Shown here: positions 27,322 through 34,679 of the stretch, piece by piece
Position numbering within the stretch: the first letter of the stretch is position 1
Layout of the letters: every line of letters starts with the position of its first letter
Assembly (NCBI GenBank): GCA_963708625.1
Contig: CAVPSV010000005.1
Span: forward strand, 1 to 64,000
Reading direction: 5' to 3'
Origin: DASXIF01 sp036498145
GTDB lineage: Bacteria; Actinomycetota; Actinomycetes; Mycobacteriales; Jatrophihabitantaceae
Length of the DNA: 64,000 nucleotides
Translations under genes and position numbers: made by a program
The notes under the pieces: model-generated
The model's database searches: none
Told to the model about the DNA's origin: nothing
What the model saw: the letters and a program-made list of their open reading frames with translations, nothing else

Positions 27322-27420
27322 ATGAAGTTTCTGACGACTGTGCTCCTGTTAGCCGCTGGCGCCGCGATTCTCGACAACCTTCCCGACATCGCACGCTATT
27401 TCGAGCTTCGCGAGATGTGA
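27322..27420 (+). CDS. Very small single-helix protein, DUF6893-like
   Basis: A 32-residue frame with a good ribosome site (GGAAAGGA, 27309-27316). The product has one hydrophobic helix (FLTTVLLLAAGAAIL) followed by DNLPDIARYFELREM, matching the pattern of DUF6893-like small actinobacterial proteins, which end LPDIxRYxxxRxM. It is easily missed because of its length. It sits directly before the PAS kinase gene, which could be translated from a GTG at 27417 overlapping its end. Function unknown; probably a membrane-associated micropeptide. Confidence 0.65.
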   Translation: MKFLTTVLLLAAGAAILDNLPDIARYFELREM

Positions 27421-27467
27421 GAGGTCCGGACGGATTCGGACTGTCCTCTCGACGTCATTACCTCGCC

Positions 27468-28997
27468 ATGGACGCCGAGCCTGGGCCCATTGCGTCCACC
27501 GGAGTTGACGGCCCGACAAGTCCCCTGTTTGCCCACCTCGGCGACCTCGTCGAGGTTTGCTCCGACGGAATGATCCGACTCGACGTAGCCGGTCGCGTCC
27601 TCGCCTGGAATCGCGCTGCCGGACGAATCCTCGGGCACGCGGCCACCCAGGTGCACCATAAGACGTTCGCGGGAGCACTTGCCGAACCCGGTCCGTGGCC
27701 GCAGCTGTTCGCCCGCGCCAAAGTCGGTGAACGCGTAGAAGCTCTGCGCGTCGAGGTCCTGCGCGCCCCCGGTCGACCGTGGCCGGTGCTGCTGTCGCTG
27801 GTGTTCCTACGCGATGAACGTGGTCATCTCGTCGAATGCATCGCGGTCCTGCGCGACGTCGGCGAGCAGGAGTTCGCACAGCAGACATTGGCAGAGAGCG
27901 CGCGCCGTGTTCATCGAGCAGAGGCGTTGACGCTCACCGGGACTTTCGTGGTCGACGCCCAGGACCGATCGGCGCAGTGGTCGGACGGGATGTATCGAAT
28001 TCACGGCAAGGATCCAGAGCATTTCGCGGTCACACTCGCAAGCCATCTCGGACTTGTCGTCGAACAGGACCGGGAGCAGGTAGCAGACGCATTCGAGCTG
28101 GCGTTGGCAGGTGAGACACCCGTAGGAGTCGATCACCGGGTACTGGGTCCCGGCGGCACGCCGACGTGGGTCTTTCTCGCCGTCGAGCCGCGGTTCGACG
28201 CGCACGGTCAGATTGTCGGTGCGAGCGGTGTCTGCCAGGACATCAGCGGGCGAATCGCTAGCACCGCAGCTCTGCATGAGGCGCTCGAGCGTGAGCAGTC
28301 GGTCAGTGAGGAACTACGTCGGGTCGACGCACTCAAGGACGACTTTCTGGCCACCGTGTCACACGAATTGCGCACGCCGCTGACCTCGATTGCCGGATTC
28401 GCTGCGCTGCTGGAAGAACAGGCTCCCGAGCATCAGCGACTCGTCGAACCGATCGCGCGCAATGCTCAGCAGATGCATCGCCTGATCCAGCGGCTGCTGG
28501 ACCAGGCCGCGTTGGAATCAGGGCGGGTCATCCTCGAGGCGAAGCCGCTCGCGCTGGCCGATGCCATCCGGTCGACACTGTCGCGCGCGTCCGAATTGCT
28601 TGCCGACACCCCCGTACTCGTCGATGTCGACGAGAGCGTCGTCGTCGTGATGGACGTCGACGGGTTTGCTCACATCGTCGACAATCTCGTCGGCAACGCC
28701 ATCAAGCACGCGCCCGGCGCATCGATCATGATTCGCGCGCAGGTGAATGGCGACACGGTCACCGTGTCGGTCAGCGACGACGGCCCAGGGATCGCCGCCG
28801 AGCATCAGGAGCATCTGTTCGGCCGATTCTTCCAAGTGCCAGGGACTGAGCGGGCGGCTCGCGGCTCCGGATTCGGCCTGGCCATCGTCCGGCGTTACGT
28901 GGAGTTGCATCACGGCACGGTCTGGTGCGAGAGCGCGCCCGGGTCCGGCACGACGTTCTTCTTCACGGCGCCGGCCGGATCGGACCGTACGTCGTGA
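27468..28997 (+). CDS. PAS-PAS sensor histidine kinase
   Basis: A 509-residue soluble hybrid-free kinase. First PAS about residues 30-140 (VCSDGMIRLDVAGRVLAWNRAAGRILG), second PAS about 155-265 (GTFVVDAQDRSAQWSDGMYRIHG, with the PAC-like WVFLAVEPRFD). The dimerisation/phosphoacceptor helix is DDFLATVSHELRTPLTSIAGF; HATPase boxes are NLVGNAIKHAP, VSDDGPGIAAEHQEHLFGRFF and GSGFGLAIVRRYVELHHG. No membrane helices. ATG at 27468 chosen; a GTG at 27417 is possible. It overlaps the receiver gene at its end. Confidence 0.88.
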   Translation: MDAEPGPIASTGVDGPTSPLFAHLGDLVEVCSDGMIRLDVAGRVLAWNRAAGRILGHAATQVHHKTFAGALAEPGPWPQLFARAKVGERVEALRVEVLRAPGRPWPVLLSLVFLRDERGHLVECIAVLRDVGEQEFAQQTLAESARRVHRAEALTLTGTFVVDAQDRSAQWSDGMYRIHGKDPEHFAVTLASHLGLVVEQDREQVADAFELALAGETPVGVDHRVLGPGGTPTWVFLAVEPRFDAHGQIVGASGVCQDISGRIASTAALHEALEREQSVSEELRRVDALKDDFLATVSHELRTPLTSIAGFAALLEEQAPEHQRLVEPIARNAQQMHRLIQRLLDQAALESGRVILEAKPLALADAIRSTLSRASELLADTPVLVDVDESVVVVMDVDGFAHIVDNLVGNAIKHAPGASIMIRAQVNGDTVTVSVSDDGPGIAAEHQEHLFGRFFQVPGTERAARGSGFGLAIVRRYVELHHGTVWCESAPGSGTTFFFTAPAGSDRTS

Positions 28998-29371
28998 GTT
29001 CGGTGCTGATAGTTGACGACGAGGCAGACATTCGGCTGCTCTGCCGGCTTGTCCTTGAGGGTCGCGGGCACGAGGTCGTCGAGGCGGAGTCGGCGGAGCT
29101 CGGGCTGCAGATGTTGCAGACCTTCACTGCCGATTTCGTGGTGCTCGACATTCGCATGCCTGGCATGGGTGGCTGGGAGATGCTCGAACGTGTTCGTAAC
29201 GACGGCCACCTCAATCGAATGAAGGTGATCGTGTGCTCTGCGCACGCCGGTCCGGTCGACCAGCATCGAGCAGAGGCCGAGGGCGCCTACGCTTTCCTGT
29301 CGAAGCCGTTCCTGCCGATCGAGCTGCTTGGCCTACTTGGCGTCGCCGCCGAACCGGAGCAGCCCAGCTAG
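28994..29371 (+). CDS. Stand-alone response regulator receiver protein
   Basis: A 125-residue single CheY-like domain: VLIVDDEADIRLLCRLVLEG (acidic pocket), ADFVVLDIRMPGMGGWEML (phosphoacceptor Asp), VIVCSAH (Ser) and AFLSKPFLP (Lys). No output domain, so it acts by protein contact. GTG at 28994 overlaps the kinase stop; the two are a unit. Its stop overlaps the convergent gene by four bases. Confidence 0.88.
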   Translation: MSSVLIVDDEADIRLLCRLVLEGRGHEVVEAESAELGLQMLQTFTADFVVLDIRMPGMGGWEMLERVRNDGHLNRMKVIVCSAHAGPVDQHRAEAEGAYAFLSKPFLPIELLGLLGVAAEPEQPS

Positions 29372-29643
29372 CTCTTGGCCGATCCTGATGTCCCGGTCGC
29401 GATCAGGTCGTAGACCTTCGCCAAGACGTCAGGCATACCCATCGGCGTGCCGTCGCCGCCTTCGACTCGGTTCGCAACTTCGCGCATGATCGCGGCGGCG
29501 TGGTTGCGCAATGCCGCGATCAGACCGGCGAACTCATCGGATTCACGCAGCGACACAAGAGCTGCGTTGAGTTCGTCCATTCCGTGCGCGCCGGATCGGG
29601 CGCCCATCGACCAGCCGAAGTAGAACGCAAGTAGTGCTTCCAT
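29368..29643 (-). CDS. Small protein of unknown function
   Basis: A 91-residue protein with MEALLAFYFGWSMGARSGAHGMDELNAALVSLRESDEFAGLIAALRNHAAAIMREVANR: a short hydrophobic amino end and long amphipathic helices. It lies 22 bases downstream of the first YceI-like gene and is probably translated from the same message. No family recognised. Confidence 0.6.
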   Translation of the reverse strand: MEALLAFYFGWSMGARSGAHGMDELNAALVSLRESDEFAGLIAALRNHAAAIMREVANRVEGGDGTPMGMPDVLAKVYDLIATGTSGSAKS

Positions 29644-29665
29644 CGGTATCGAGTCCTTAAGTTGT

Positions 29666-30223
29666 CTACGCTGCCGTGACGCGGAAGCTCACGGTGACAT
29701 CCGGGAAGATTTGCAGCATGATGCCCCTCGGGAGTTCGATGTCGAAGTCCCTTATGTCGACGATTACGGTGCCTGTGGCGACCACGGTGACCGCTTCCGG
29801 CGGTGCGCTGACATCGGCTGGGGTAGTCGGCCCGGTGGGAGCGGTGACGGTGAGGGACGTTGTCAGCTCGCGGGTGGTTCCGTGAATCGTGAGATCCCCT
29901 ATCACTGAGAACCGGCCCGACCCAAGAGCTTCGGCTGTTCGAAGGTTCGCCTCGATCGTGGGGTAACGCTGCGCGTTGAGCCGGCCGCGGATTTCCGCGT
30001 CGTACAGTGAGTTGCCCGACGTCAGGGACCTTACGGGCAGGACCAGCGACGCGTGCGGGGTTTCCGTCAGGTCGAACTCACCGTCGGAGAGCACACCGCG
30101 AAACTCGCCCGCCAGCGTCGTGGTGCCGAACGAGATCAGGCCGACGCTGCTACGAGCCTCGATCAGAACAGCTGACTGATCGGGCAGCACCGCCAGCGTT
30201 GTCATGCCGTTCCCGGTGGCCAT
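29666..30223 (-). CDS. YceI-like domain protein (tandem copy 1)
   Basis: A 185-residue lipocalin-like beta-barrel protein: DQSAVLIEARSSVGLISFGTTTLAGEFRG, LVLPVRSLTSGNSLYDAEIRGRLNAQRYPTIEANLRTAEAL and DLTIHGTTRELTTSLTV follow the YceI order of strands. No signal peptide, unlike classical YceI. ATG at 30223 is chosen; an ATG at 30253 overlaps the upstream stop and is possible. YceI proteins bind isoprenoid-like hydrophobic molecules; ligand here unknown. Confidence 0.78.
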   Translation of the reverse strand: MATGNGMTTLAVLPDQSAVLIEARSSVGLISFGTTTLAGEFRGVLSDGEFDLTETPHASLVLPVRSLTSGNSLYDAEIRGRLNAQRYPTIEANLRTAEALGSGRFSVIGDLTIHGTTRELTTSLTVTAPTGPTTPADVSAPPEAVTVVATGTVIVDIRDFDIELPRGIMLQIFPDVTVSFRVTAA

Positions 30224-30249
30224 GCATCCACCCATCTGAATCCGCAACA

Positions 30250-30870
30250 TCAACCTAGCGCCCCGCCGCCCCGGGTGGCGGGGCCGACTGCGAGACGAAA
30301 GCTCACATTGACCTCCGGGTACACCTGCATCCGAAGTACATGCGGTAGCGCGACTCCGAAGTCCCGCATATCAATGGTCAGGTTCCCGGACGCAAGGAGA
30401 ACGGCGTGTGACCCGACGGCGTCGTCCGCGCCGGGCGGCGGTGGCTCTGCGATGCCGATCTGGATGGTCGCGCTCTGGTGGTGACTGATCCCCCGGATGG
30501 TGAGGTTGCCCGTGACCGCGTACCTGCCTGCGCCGAGGGCCTCGGCACTGATCAACTCTGCCGCGATCGAGGGGTAGCGTTGCGCGCTCAGTCGTCGGCG
30601 CATCTCCGCGTCGTGCAGTGAATTTCCGGACACGAGCGAGGCGACCGGCAGGATGAGCGACGCCTGCGGGCGCTGTGACACGTCAATCTCGGTGCCCACC
30701 ACAACACCCCGAAATTGACCCGTCACGGTTGTCGTACCGAACGAGATGACGCCGATACTGCTGCGAGATTCGACCAGGACGGCCGATTGCGCCGGCAGTA
30801 CCTCGAGCAGGCTGGCGGTCCTGCCTTCGGTCTCGACTCCGTCGCTCGAGTCCGGTGAGGTCGATGCCAC
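30250..30870 (-). CDS. YceI-like domain protein (tandem copy 2)
   Basis: A 206-residue paralogue of the following gene with the same pattern: AQSAVLVESRSSIGVISFGTTTVTGQFRGVV, LVSGNSLHDAEMRRRLSAQRYPSIAAELISAEAL and NLTIRGISHHQSATIQIG. The two copies are clearly derived from a duplication. A proline-rich insert (EPPPPGADD) distinguishes it. No signal peptide. It follows the receiver gene by three bases, so receiver, both YceI copies and the small protein probably form one operon. Confidence 0.78.
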   Translation of the reverse strand: MASTSPDSSDGVETEGRTASLLEVLPAQSAVLVESRSSIGVISFGTTTVTGQFRGVVVGTEIDVSQRPQASLILPVASLVSGNSLHDAEMRRRLSAQRYPSIAAELISAEALGAGRYAVTGNLTIRGISHHQSATIQIGIAEPPPPGADDAVGSHAVLLASGNLTIDMRDFGVALPHVLRMQVYPEVNVSFRLAVGPATRGGGALG

Positions 30871-30873
30871 GTG

Positions 30874-31251
30874 CTAGTGCACGGCTGCCGGGTCGAGAAG
30901 GGCCAGCAAGCGTTCGGGCAGGTGTTGCATCCCGCCGTCCTTCTCCAAGACACCGGACGCACCCAACCCGGTGGCCTCGCGCGCGAACAGGCTTGGTGCA
31001 TGCCCCGACAGCATGAAGACTCGCGTCTTCGGGGAGCGCGCCAGGATCAGCTTGAGAGCATCGATGCCCGACATCCCAGGCATGGTCACATCGAGCAGCA
31101 TGACATCCGGCTCGAACTCTTCGGCGAGTTGGATCGCCGCAAGGCCACTCGCACCTTCGCCGCACACCTCGAAGGCAGGGTTGCGATCGAGGACGTACGT
31201 CAGCAACGCCCGTAGGTCGGCGGCGTCCTCTACAACTGCGATCCGGTACAC
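30874..31251 (-). CDS. Response regulator receiver protein
   Basis: A 125-residue CheY-like domain from the GTG at 31251: YRIAVVEDAADLRALLTYVLDRNP, EPDVMLLDVTMPGMSGIDALKLIL (phosphoacceptor Asp), RVFMLSGHAP and VLEKDGG (Lys). No DNA-binding domain. It heads the operon with the two YceI-like genes. With the kinase and receiver at 27.5-29.4 kb it may form one phosphorelay split over two converging operons. Confidence 0.85.
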   Translation of the reverse strand: MYRIAVVEDAADLRALLTYVLDRNPAFEVCGEGASGLAAIQLAEEFEPDVMLLDVTMPGMSGIDALKLILARSPKTRVFMLSGHAPSLFAREATGLGASGVLEKDGGMQHLPERLLALLDPAAVH

Positions 31252-31370
31252 CGCACTACCCCTCCTCGGCACGGTGTCGTCAATTTAACAGTGACTTGAC
31301 ATTAGTGACAGCACCCGCGACGGGAAGCGGTTACCGGATTCGGCCCGCGCGCCGAGCAAACGCGTGGCTA

Positions 31371-31454
31371 CGAGGCTCATCCGGACCTGCCGTTGACGTG
31401 AATAGCTCCTGCGCCGAAGCGACACGTTGCCCTGAACGTCACGGATGAGCCTCG
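31371..31454. repeat. Separated 13-base inverted repeat upstream of the GntR gene
   Basis: CGAGGCTCATCCG at 31371-31383 and its exact complement at 31442-31454, 58 bases apart. The spacing is too long for a simple terminator; it could be paired operator half sites that allow looping, or a structured leader between the two divergent operons. Confidence 0.45.
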
Positions 31455-31475
31455 CCTCTTGTCAGATTGCACATA

Positions 31476-31487
31476 ACGTTATAACGT
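31476..31487. promoter_or_regulatory. Probable GntR/HutC-type operator (perfect 12-base palindrome)
   Basis: ACGTTATAACGT is a perfect palindrome 34 bases upstream of the GntR start, in an otherwise GC-rich window. Its core GTTATAAC resembles the GT-N-TA-N-AC pattern bound by HutC-subfamily GntR proteins. The neighbouring ATAACGTTAT (31473-31482) overlaps it. Autoregulation of the nucleoside operon is inferred. Confidence 0.6.
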
Positions 31488-31521
31488 CCGACGCACTCTA
31501 GAGCCGCTCCTGAGGAGTCAC

Positions 31522-32274
31522 ATGTACAAGATCGTGCGAGGTTCCCGGATCTCGCTGCAGGACCAGATCCTGCGGGCGATCGTCAAGGACGTCGAGGATG
31601 GCACGTTGCGTCCTGGCGACCAGTTGCCGCCGGAGCGGGCCTTGGCCGAGGCCACCGGCGCCAGTCTGGCCCCGGTGCGCGCCGCGCTAAAGCAGTTGGA
31701 ACTGGCCGGCTACCTCACCCGCACCCAGGGACGGGGCACGTTCATCGCCGAGCGGCCGGTGCAGTACGAGCTTCGGCTGATGAGCAGTTCCACCGACAGC
31801 CTGCGCCGCGCCGGCGTGACATTCGAGGTCGACGTGGTCGACCAGTCGATCGCGATTCCACCCGCCGAGGCGGCGAAGCGGCTGAACCTGGAGACGCAAT
31901 CCAGCGCCTTCCACCTGCTGCGTGTGGTGACCGTTCGCGACGCGCCGTCGATCCTGCTCGAGTCCTGGGTGGGCGAGGCATTCATGGGCGATCTGGTCAA
32001 CGACGAGATCTTCGATCGGGGCGGGTCACTGTACGGCGCGCTGCGCAAGAACGGCGTCGAGCAGGGCCGCGCATCCGGCCAGGTCAGCGTCCACAAGCTG
32101 CTGGAGTGGGAGGCCGACCTGCTCGCGATGCCGTTCGGCACCCCGCTGCTCGGCCTCACCTCGGTCACCTACACCCGTGACGGCACGGCTATCGACTGGT
32201 CGCGGAGTTTGTACGACTCAGCCCGGTTCTCCCTCGACATGGACACCACCGTGCCCCCGGCCAAGGGCCGTTGA
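31522..32274 (+). CDS. GntR family regulator with UTRA ligand domain
   Basis: A 250-residue regulator, HutC subfamily. The winged helix is at residues about 8-75 (LQDQILRAIVKDVEDGTLRPGDQLPPERALAEATGASLAPVRAALKQLELAGYLTRTQGRGTFIA). The UTRA domain follows, with AFHLLRVVTVRDAPSILLESWVGEAFM and LLGLTSVTYTRDGTAIDWSRSLYDSARFSL. UTRA domains bind sugar phosphates or similar metabolites. It is the first gene of the proposed modified-nucleoside operon and is preceded by a 12-base palindrome, its likely binding site. The stop overlaps the next ATG. Confidence 0.9.
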   Translation: MYKIVRGSRISLQDQILRAIVKDVEDGTLRPGDQLPPERALAEATGASLAPVRAALKQLELAGYLTRTQGRGTFIAERPVQYELRLMSSSTDSLRRAGVTFEVDVVDQSIAIPPAEAAKRLNLETQSSAFHLLRVVTVRDAPSILLESWVGEAFMGDLVNDEIFDRGGSLYGALRKNGVEQGRASGQVSVHKLLEWEADLLAMPFGTPLLGLTSVTYTRDGTAIDWSRSLYDSARFSLDMDTTVPPAKGR

Positions 32275-33191
32275 TGGATCGCCTCACCGAGTTGCGCACC
32301 TCGATTGCCGAGAACACGGTCCCCGGCGGGAGCGCGTACGGGCGGGCGGCGGCCGAGGTCATCGCACTCACGCTGCAGGCGAGCACTGCGAGTGGTGCCG
32401 AGCTGGAAAATTTATTGCGCGGCACTGCACAATGGCTCGTCGACACCAAGCCGACGATGACCAGCATGCGTGCGGCCGCAGCGCTCGCCGAAGCGACGTT
32501 AGCCCGCACCGGGTCATCCGGTGCCGTCGTCGAGGCGATGACGCGATACATCAGCGAGTCCGAGACGTCGATCGCGAAGGTCGCCCTGCACGCCGATACC
32601 TACGTCAAATCCGGGGCGAAGGTGCTGTTCCACTCCTACAGCGGATCACTGCTGCAGTTGCTGGCCCGCGCCGCCGAGTCGGCCGACGACCTCACGTACA
32701 TGTTCACCGAATCACGCCCGTATCGCGAGTCGCTTCGAGTCGTCGAGGCGCTGAAGGACGCACCGGTTTCCTTCGTGGCCTACAGCGACGCGTCGATGGC
32801 CCTGGCCGCCGCCGATGCCGATCTCGTGCTGGTCGGGGCGGACGCGTTGTTCGTGGACGGATCGTTCGCGAACAAGATCGGCTCACTGCCGCTGGCGCTG
32901 TCCTGCCGGCACACCGGTACCCCGTACTACGTGGTCACCGAACTGTCCAAGCTCTACCCAGGCGACCCCGACGACGTGGGCATGGAACAGCGCCCGGCCT
33001 CCGAGCTGGCCGAGGACTGGGAACTGTGGCGCACGGATCGGATCACGGTCCGCAATCAATTCTTCGAACGCGTCCCCGCTGAGCTGGTCACCGCCTATCT
33101 CAGCGACGAGGGCGTGTTGCGACCGGATCAGCTCGCTCATCACAGCCGTCTCGACGTCGGCCATGCACCCGTCCCTGATCCATCCCGCTAG
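32274..33191 (+). CDS. eIF2B-alpha-like / ribose-1,5-bisphosphate isomerase family protein
   Basis: A 305-residue member of the eIF2B/MtnA/R15P-isomerase superfamily. The C-terminal Rossmann-like half has DADLVLVGADALFVDGSFANKIGSLPLAL (Asp190, NKIG 200-203) and TPYYVVTELSKLYP, the conserved ligand region. At the position where MtnA and R15P isomerase have the catalytic Cys (THCN-S/T) this protein reads FHSYSGS (120-125), as eIF2B-type subunits do, so isomerase activity is doubtful. eIF2B-alpha proteins bind sugar phosphates, so it may be a sensor or a modified enzyme. ATG at 32274 overlaps the GntR stop. Confidence 0.8.
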   Translation: MDRLTELRTSIAENTVPGGSAYGRAAAEVIALTLQASTASGAELENLLRGTAQWLVDTKPTMTSMRAAAALAEATLARTGSSGAVVEAMTRYISESETSIAKVALHADTYVKSGAKVLFHSYSGSLLQLLARAAESADDLTYMFTESRPYRESLRVVEALKDAPVSFVAYSDASMALAAADADLVLVGADALFVDGSFANKIGSLPLALSCRHTGTPYYVVTELSKLYPGDPDDVGMEQRPASELAEDWELWRTDRITVRNQFFERVPAELVTAYLSDEGVLRPDQLAHHSRLDVGHAPVPDPSR

Positions 33192-33208
33192 CCAGGCCCG
33201 CTACGCCA

Positions 33209-33250
33209 CACCGCCAACCCACCGCCAACCGCACCGCCAACCACCCGCCA
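33209..33250 (+). repeat. Short tandem repeat in the leader of the binding-protein gene
   Basis: Three perfect copies of CACCGCCAACC start at 33209, 33220 and 33232, followed by a degenerate fourth (ACCCGCCA). They fill most of the 72-base gap between the eIF2B-like gene and the substrate-binding-protein gene, just before the ribosome site GGGGG at 33252. The unit is 11-12 bases, so it is not codon-periodic. Confidence 0.7.
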
Positions 33251-33263
33251 AGGGGGTACCGAA

Positions 33264-34679
33264 ATGGCACAGCAAGTGATCGCAGCACGTCGGGCCGGAC
33301 GGCTCGCACGCCGCCGGGGCACAGTCATCGGGGTGAGCGCCGCTGCTATCGCGGCCATCCTCACCCTGGCGGCCTGCTCACCTGGCTCGACCAGCAAACC
33401 GCCGAGCACCACCGCCGGCCCGGTGTCGACAACCTTCGACACCTCGCAGAAGGTGAGCATCACGGTCAGTGACGGCTGGGGAACCACCGGCTCGGGCGCG
33501 GTGTTCGGACAGGTCGTGAAGAACTTCGAGGCCAAGTACCCGAACGTCACAGTCAACCGGGAGACGACCGACTACAACAGCTATCTGCAGTCGTTGAACC
33601 TCAAGCTTGATTCGCCGAACCCGCCGGACGTGATGATGCTGGAAACCTCCGGCTACGGGCAGGGCTTCTACAGCGCGATCTCGGCCGGCAAACTGCTGCC
33701 GCTCGATTCCTACGCGAAGGCCTACGGCTGGGCGCAGCGGGTCGGCAGCGATGCGGCCCTGAACGTCTTCCGGATGGACCCCAGCAACCACTACGTGTGG
33801 GGGACAGGTGATCTCTACGGCGTGCCGGAGCAGAACTCGATCATCGGCGTCTTCTACAACAAGGCCCTGCTGCAGAAAGCCGGCTTCAGCGCTCCGCCGA
33901 CCACCTACACCGACTTCGTCAACACCCTGGCGGCCGCCAAGTCCCACGGCGTGACGCCCATCGAGGAGAGCAGCACCTACATCCACACCGAGATGGCGCT
34001 GTGGGACTCGTTTGCCACCTCGGCGGACCAGGTGAACAACTGGATCTACGGTGCCTCCGGAACGTTCGGCAGCCCAGAGAACCTCAAGGCCTCCCAAACC
34101 ATCCAGGACTGGACCAAGGCCGGCTACTTCGAACCCGGTGCGGTCGGCACCTCCGACAACGACGCGGCAGCGGCCTTCCTCGCAGGCAAGGCGATGTACT
34201 ACGTCGAGGGTTCGTGGATGAGTGGCGGCGTTGAGGGCTCGCTGAAGTCCAGCGGCGGCTGGTTCCCGTTCCCGTCCACGTCGGCGAGCTCCCCGGTCGG
34301 CGGCGGACCCACCACACCGCTGGTCATTCCCGCGAACTCCAAGCACAAGGACATCGCGGCAGCGTTCCTGAACTACTTCCTCAGCCAGGAGCAGACCGAC
34401 TACATGTACCAGCAGGGTTGGGGACTGCCGGGCGCACAGATTTCGACCTCACTCACCAAGGCGGGATCGCCGACCGCGGCTATCGTGACTGCACTGGCCA
34501 CAGCTGAGGGAACAGGTGGCGCAGGCACGACACCGTTCATCGACTGGGCCAACCCGCAGTACAGCACCCAGCTCTCCGGAGACCTTCAGTCACTCGCTGC
34601 AGGCAAGGAGTCGCCCGCGGCCTACACGAACAAGATTCAGGGCGAATGGACACAGTTCAACACGACGCGCAAGTCCTAG
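33264..34679 (+). CDS. ABC transporter substrate-binding lipoprotein (CUT1 type)
   Basis: A 471-residue extracytoplasmic binding protein. A long twin-basic N-terminus (RRAGRLARRRG) is followed by a hydrophobic segment and lipobox LTLAAC with the modified Cys at about residue 38. The family-1 binding-protein segments are present: VFGQVVKNFEAKYPNVTVNRETTDYNSYLQSLNL, IGVFYNKALLQKAGFSAPPTTYTDF and MSGGVEGSLKSSGGWFPFP. These normally bind sugars; here the cluster content suggests a nucleoside ligand. ATG at 33264 with GGGGG eight bases upstream. The two permeases overlap its end. Confidence 0.88.
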   Translation: MAQQVIAARRAGRLARRRGTVIGVSAAAIAAILTLAACSPGSTSKPPSTTAGPVSTTFDTSQKVSITVSDGWGTTGSGAVFGQVVKNFEAKYPNVTVNRETTDYNSYLQSLNLKLDSPNPPDVMMLETSGYGQGFYSAISAGKLLPLDSYAKAYGWAQRVGSDAALNVFRMDPSNHYVWGTGDLYGVPEQNSIIGVFYNKALLQKAGFSAPPTTYTDFVNTLAAAKSHGVTPIEESSTYIHTEMALWDSFATSADQVNNWIYGASGTFGSPENLKASQTIQDWTKAGYFEPGAVGTSDNDAAAAFLAGKAMYYVEGSWMSGGVEGSLKSSGGWFPFPSTSASSPVGGGPTTPLVIPANSKHKDIAAAFLNYFLSQEQTDYMYQQGWGLPGAQISTSLTKAGSPTAAIVTALATAEGTGGAGTTPFIDWANPQYSTQLSGDLQSLAAGKESPAAYTNKIQGEWTQFNTTRKS

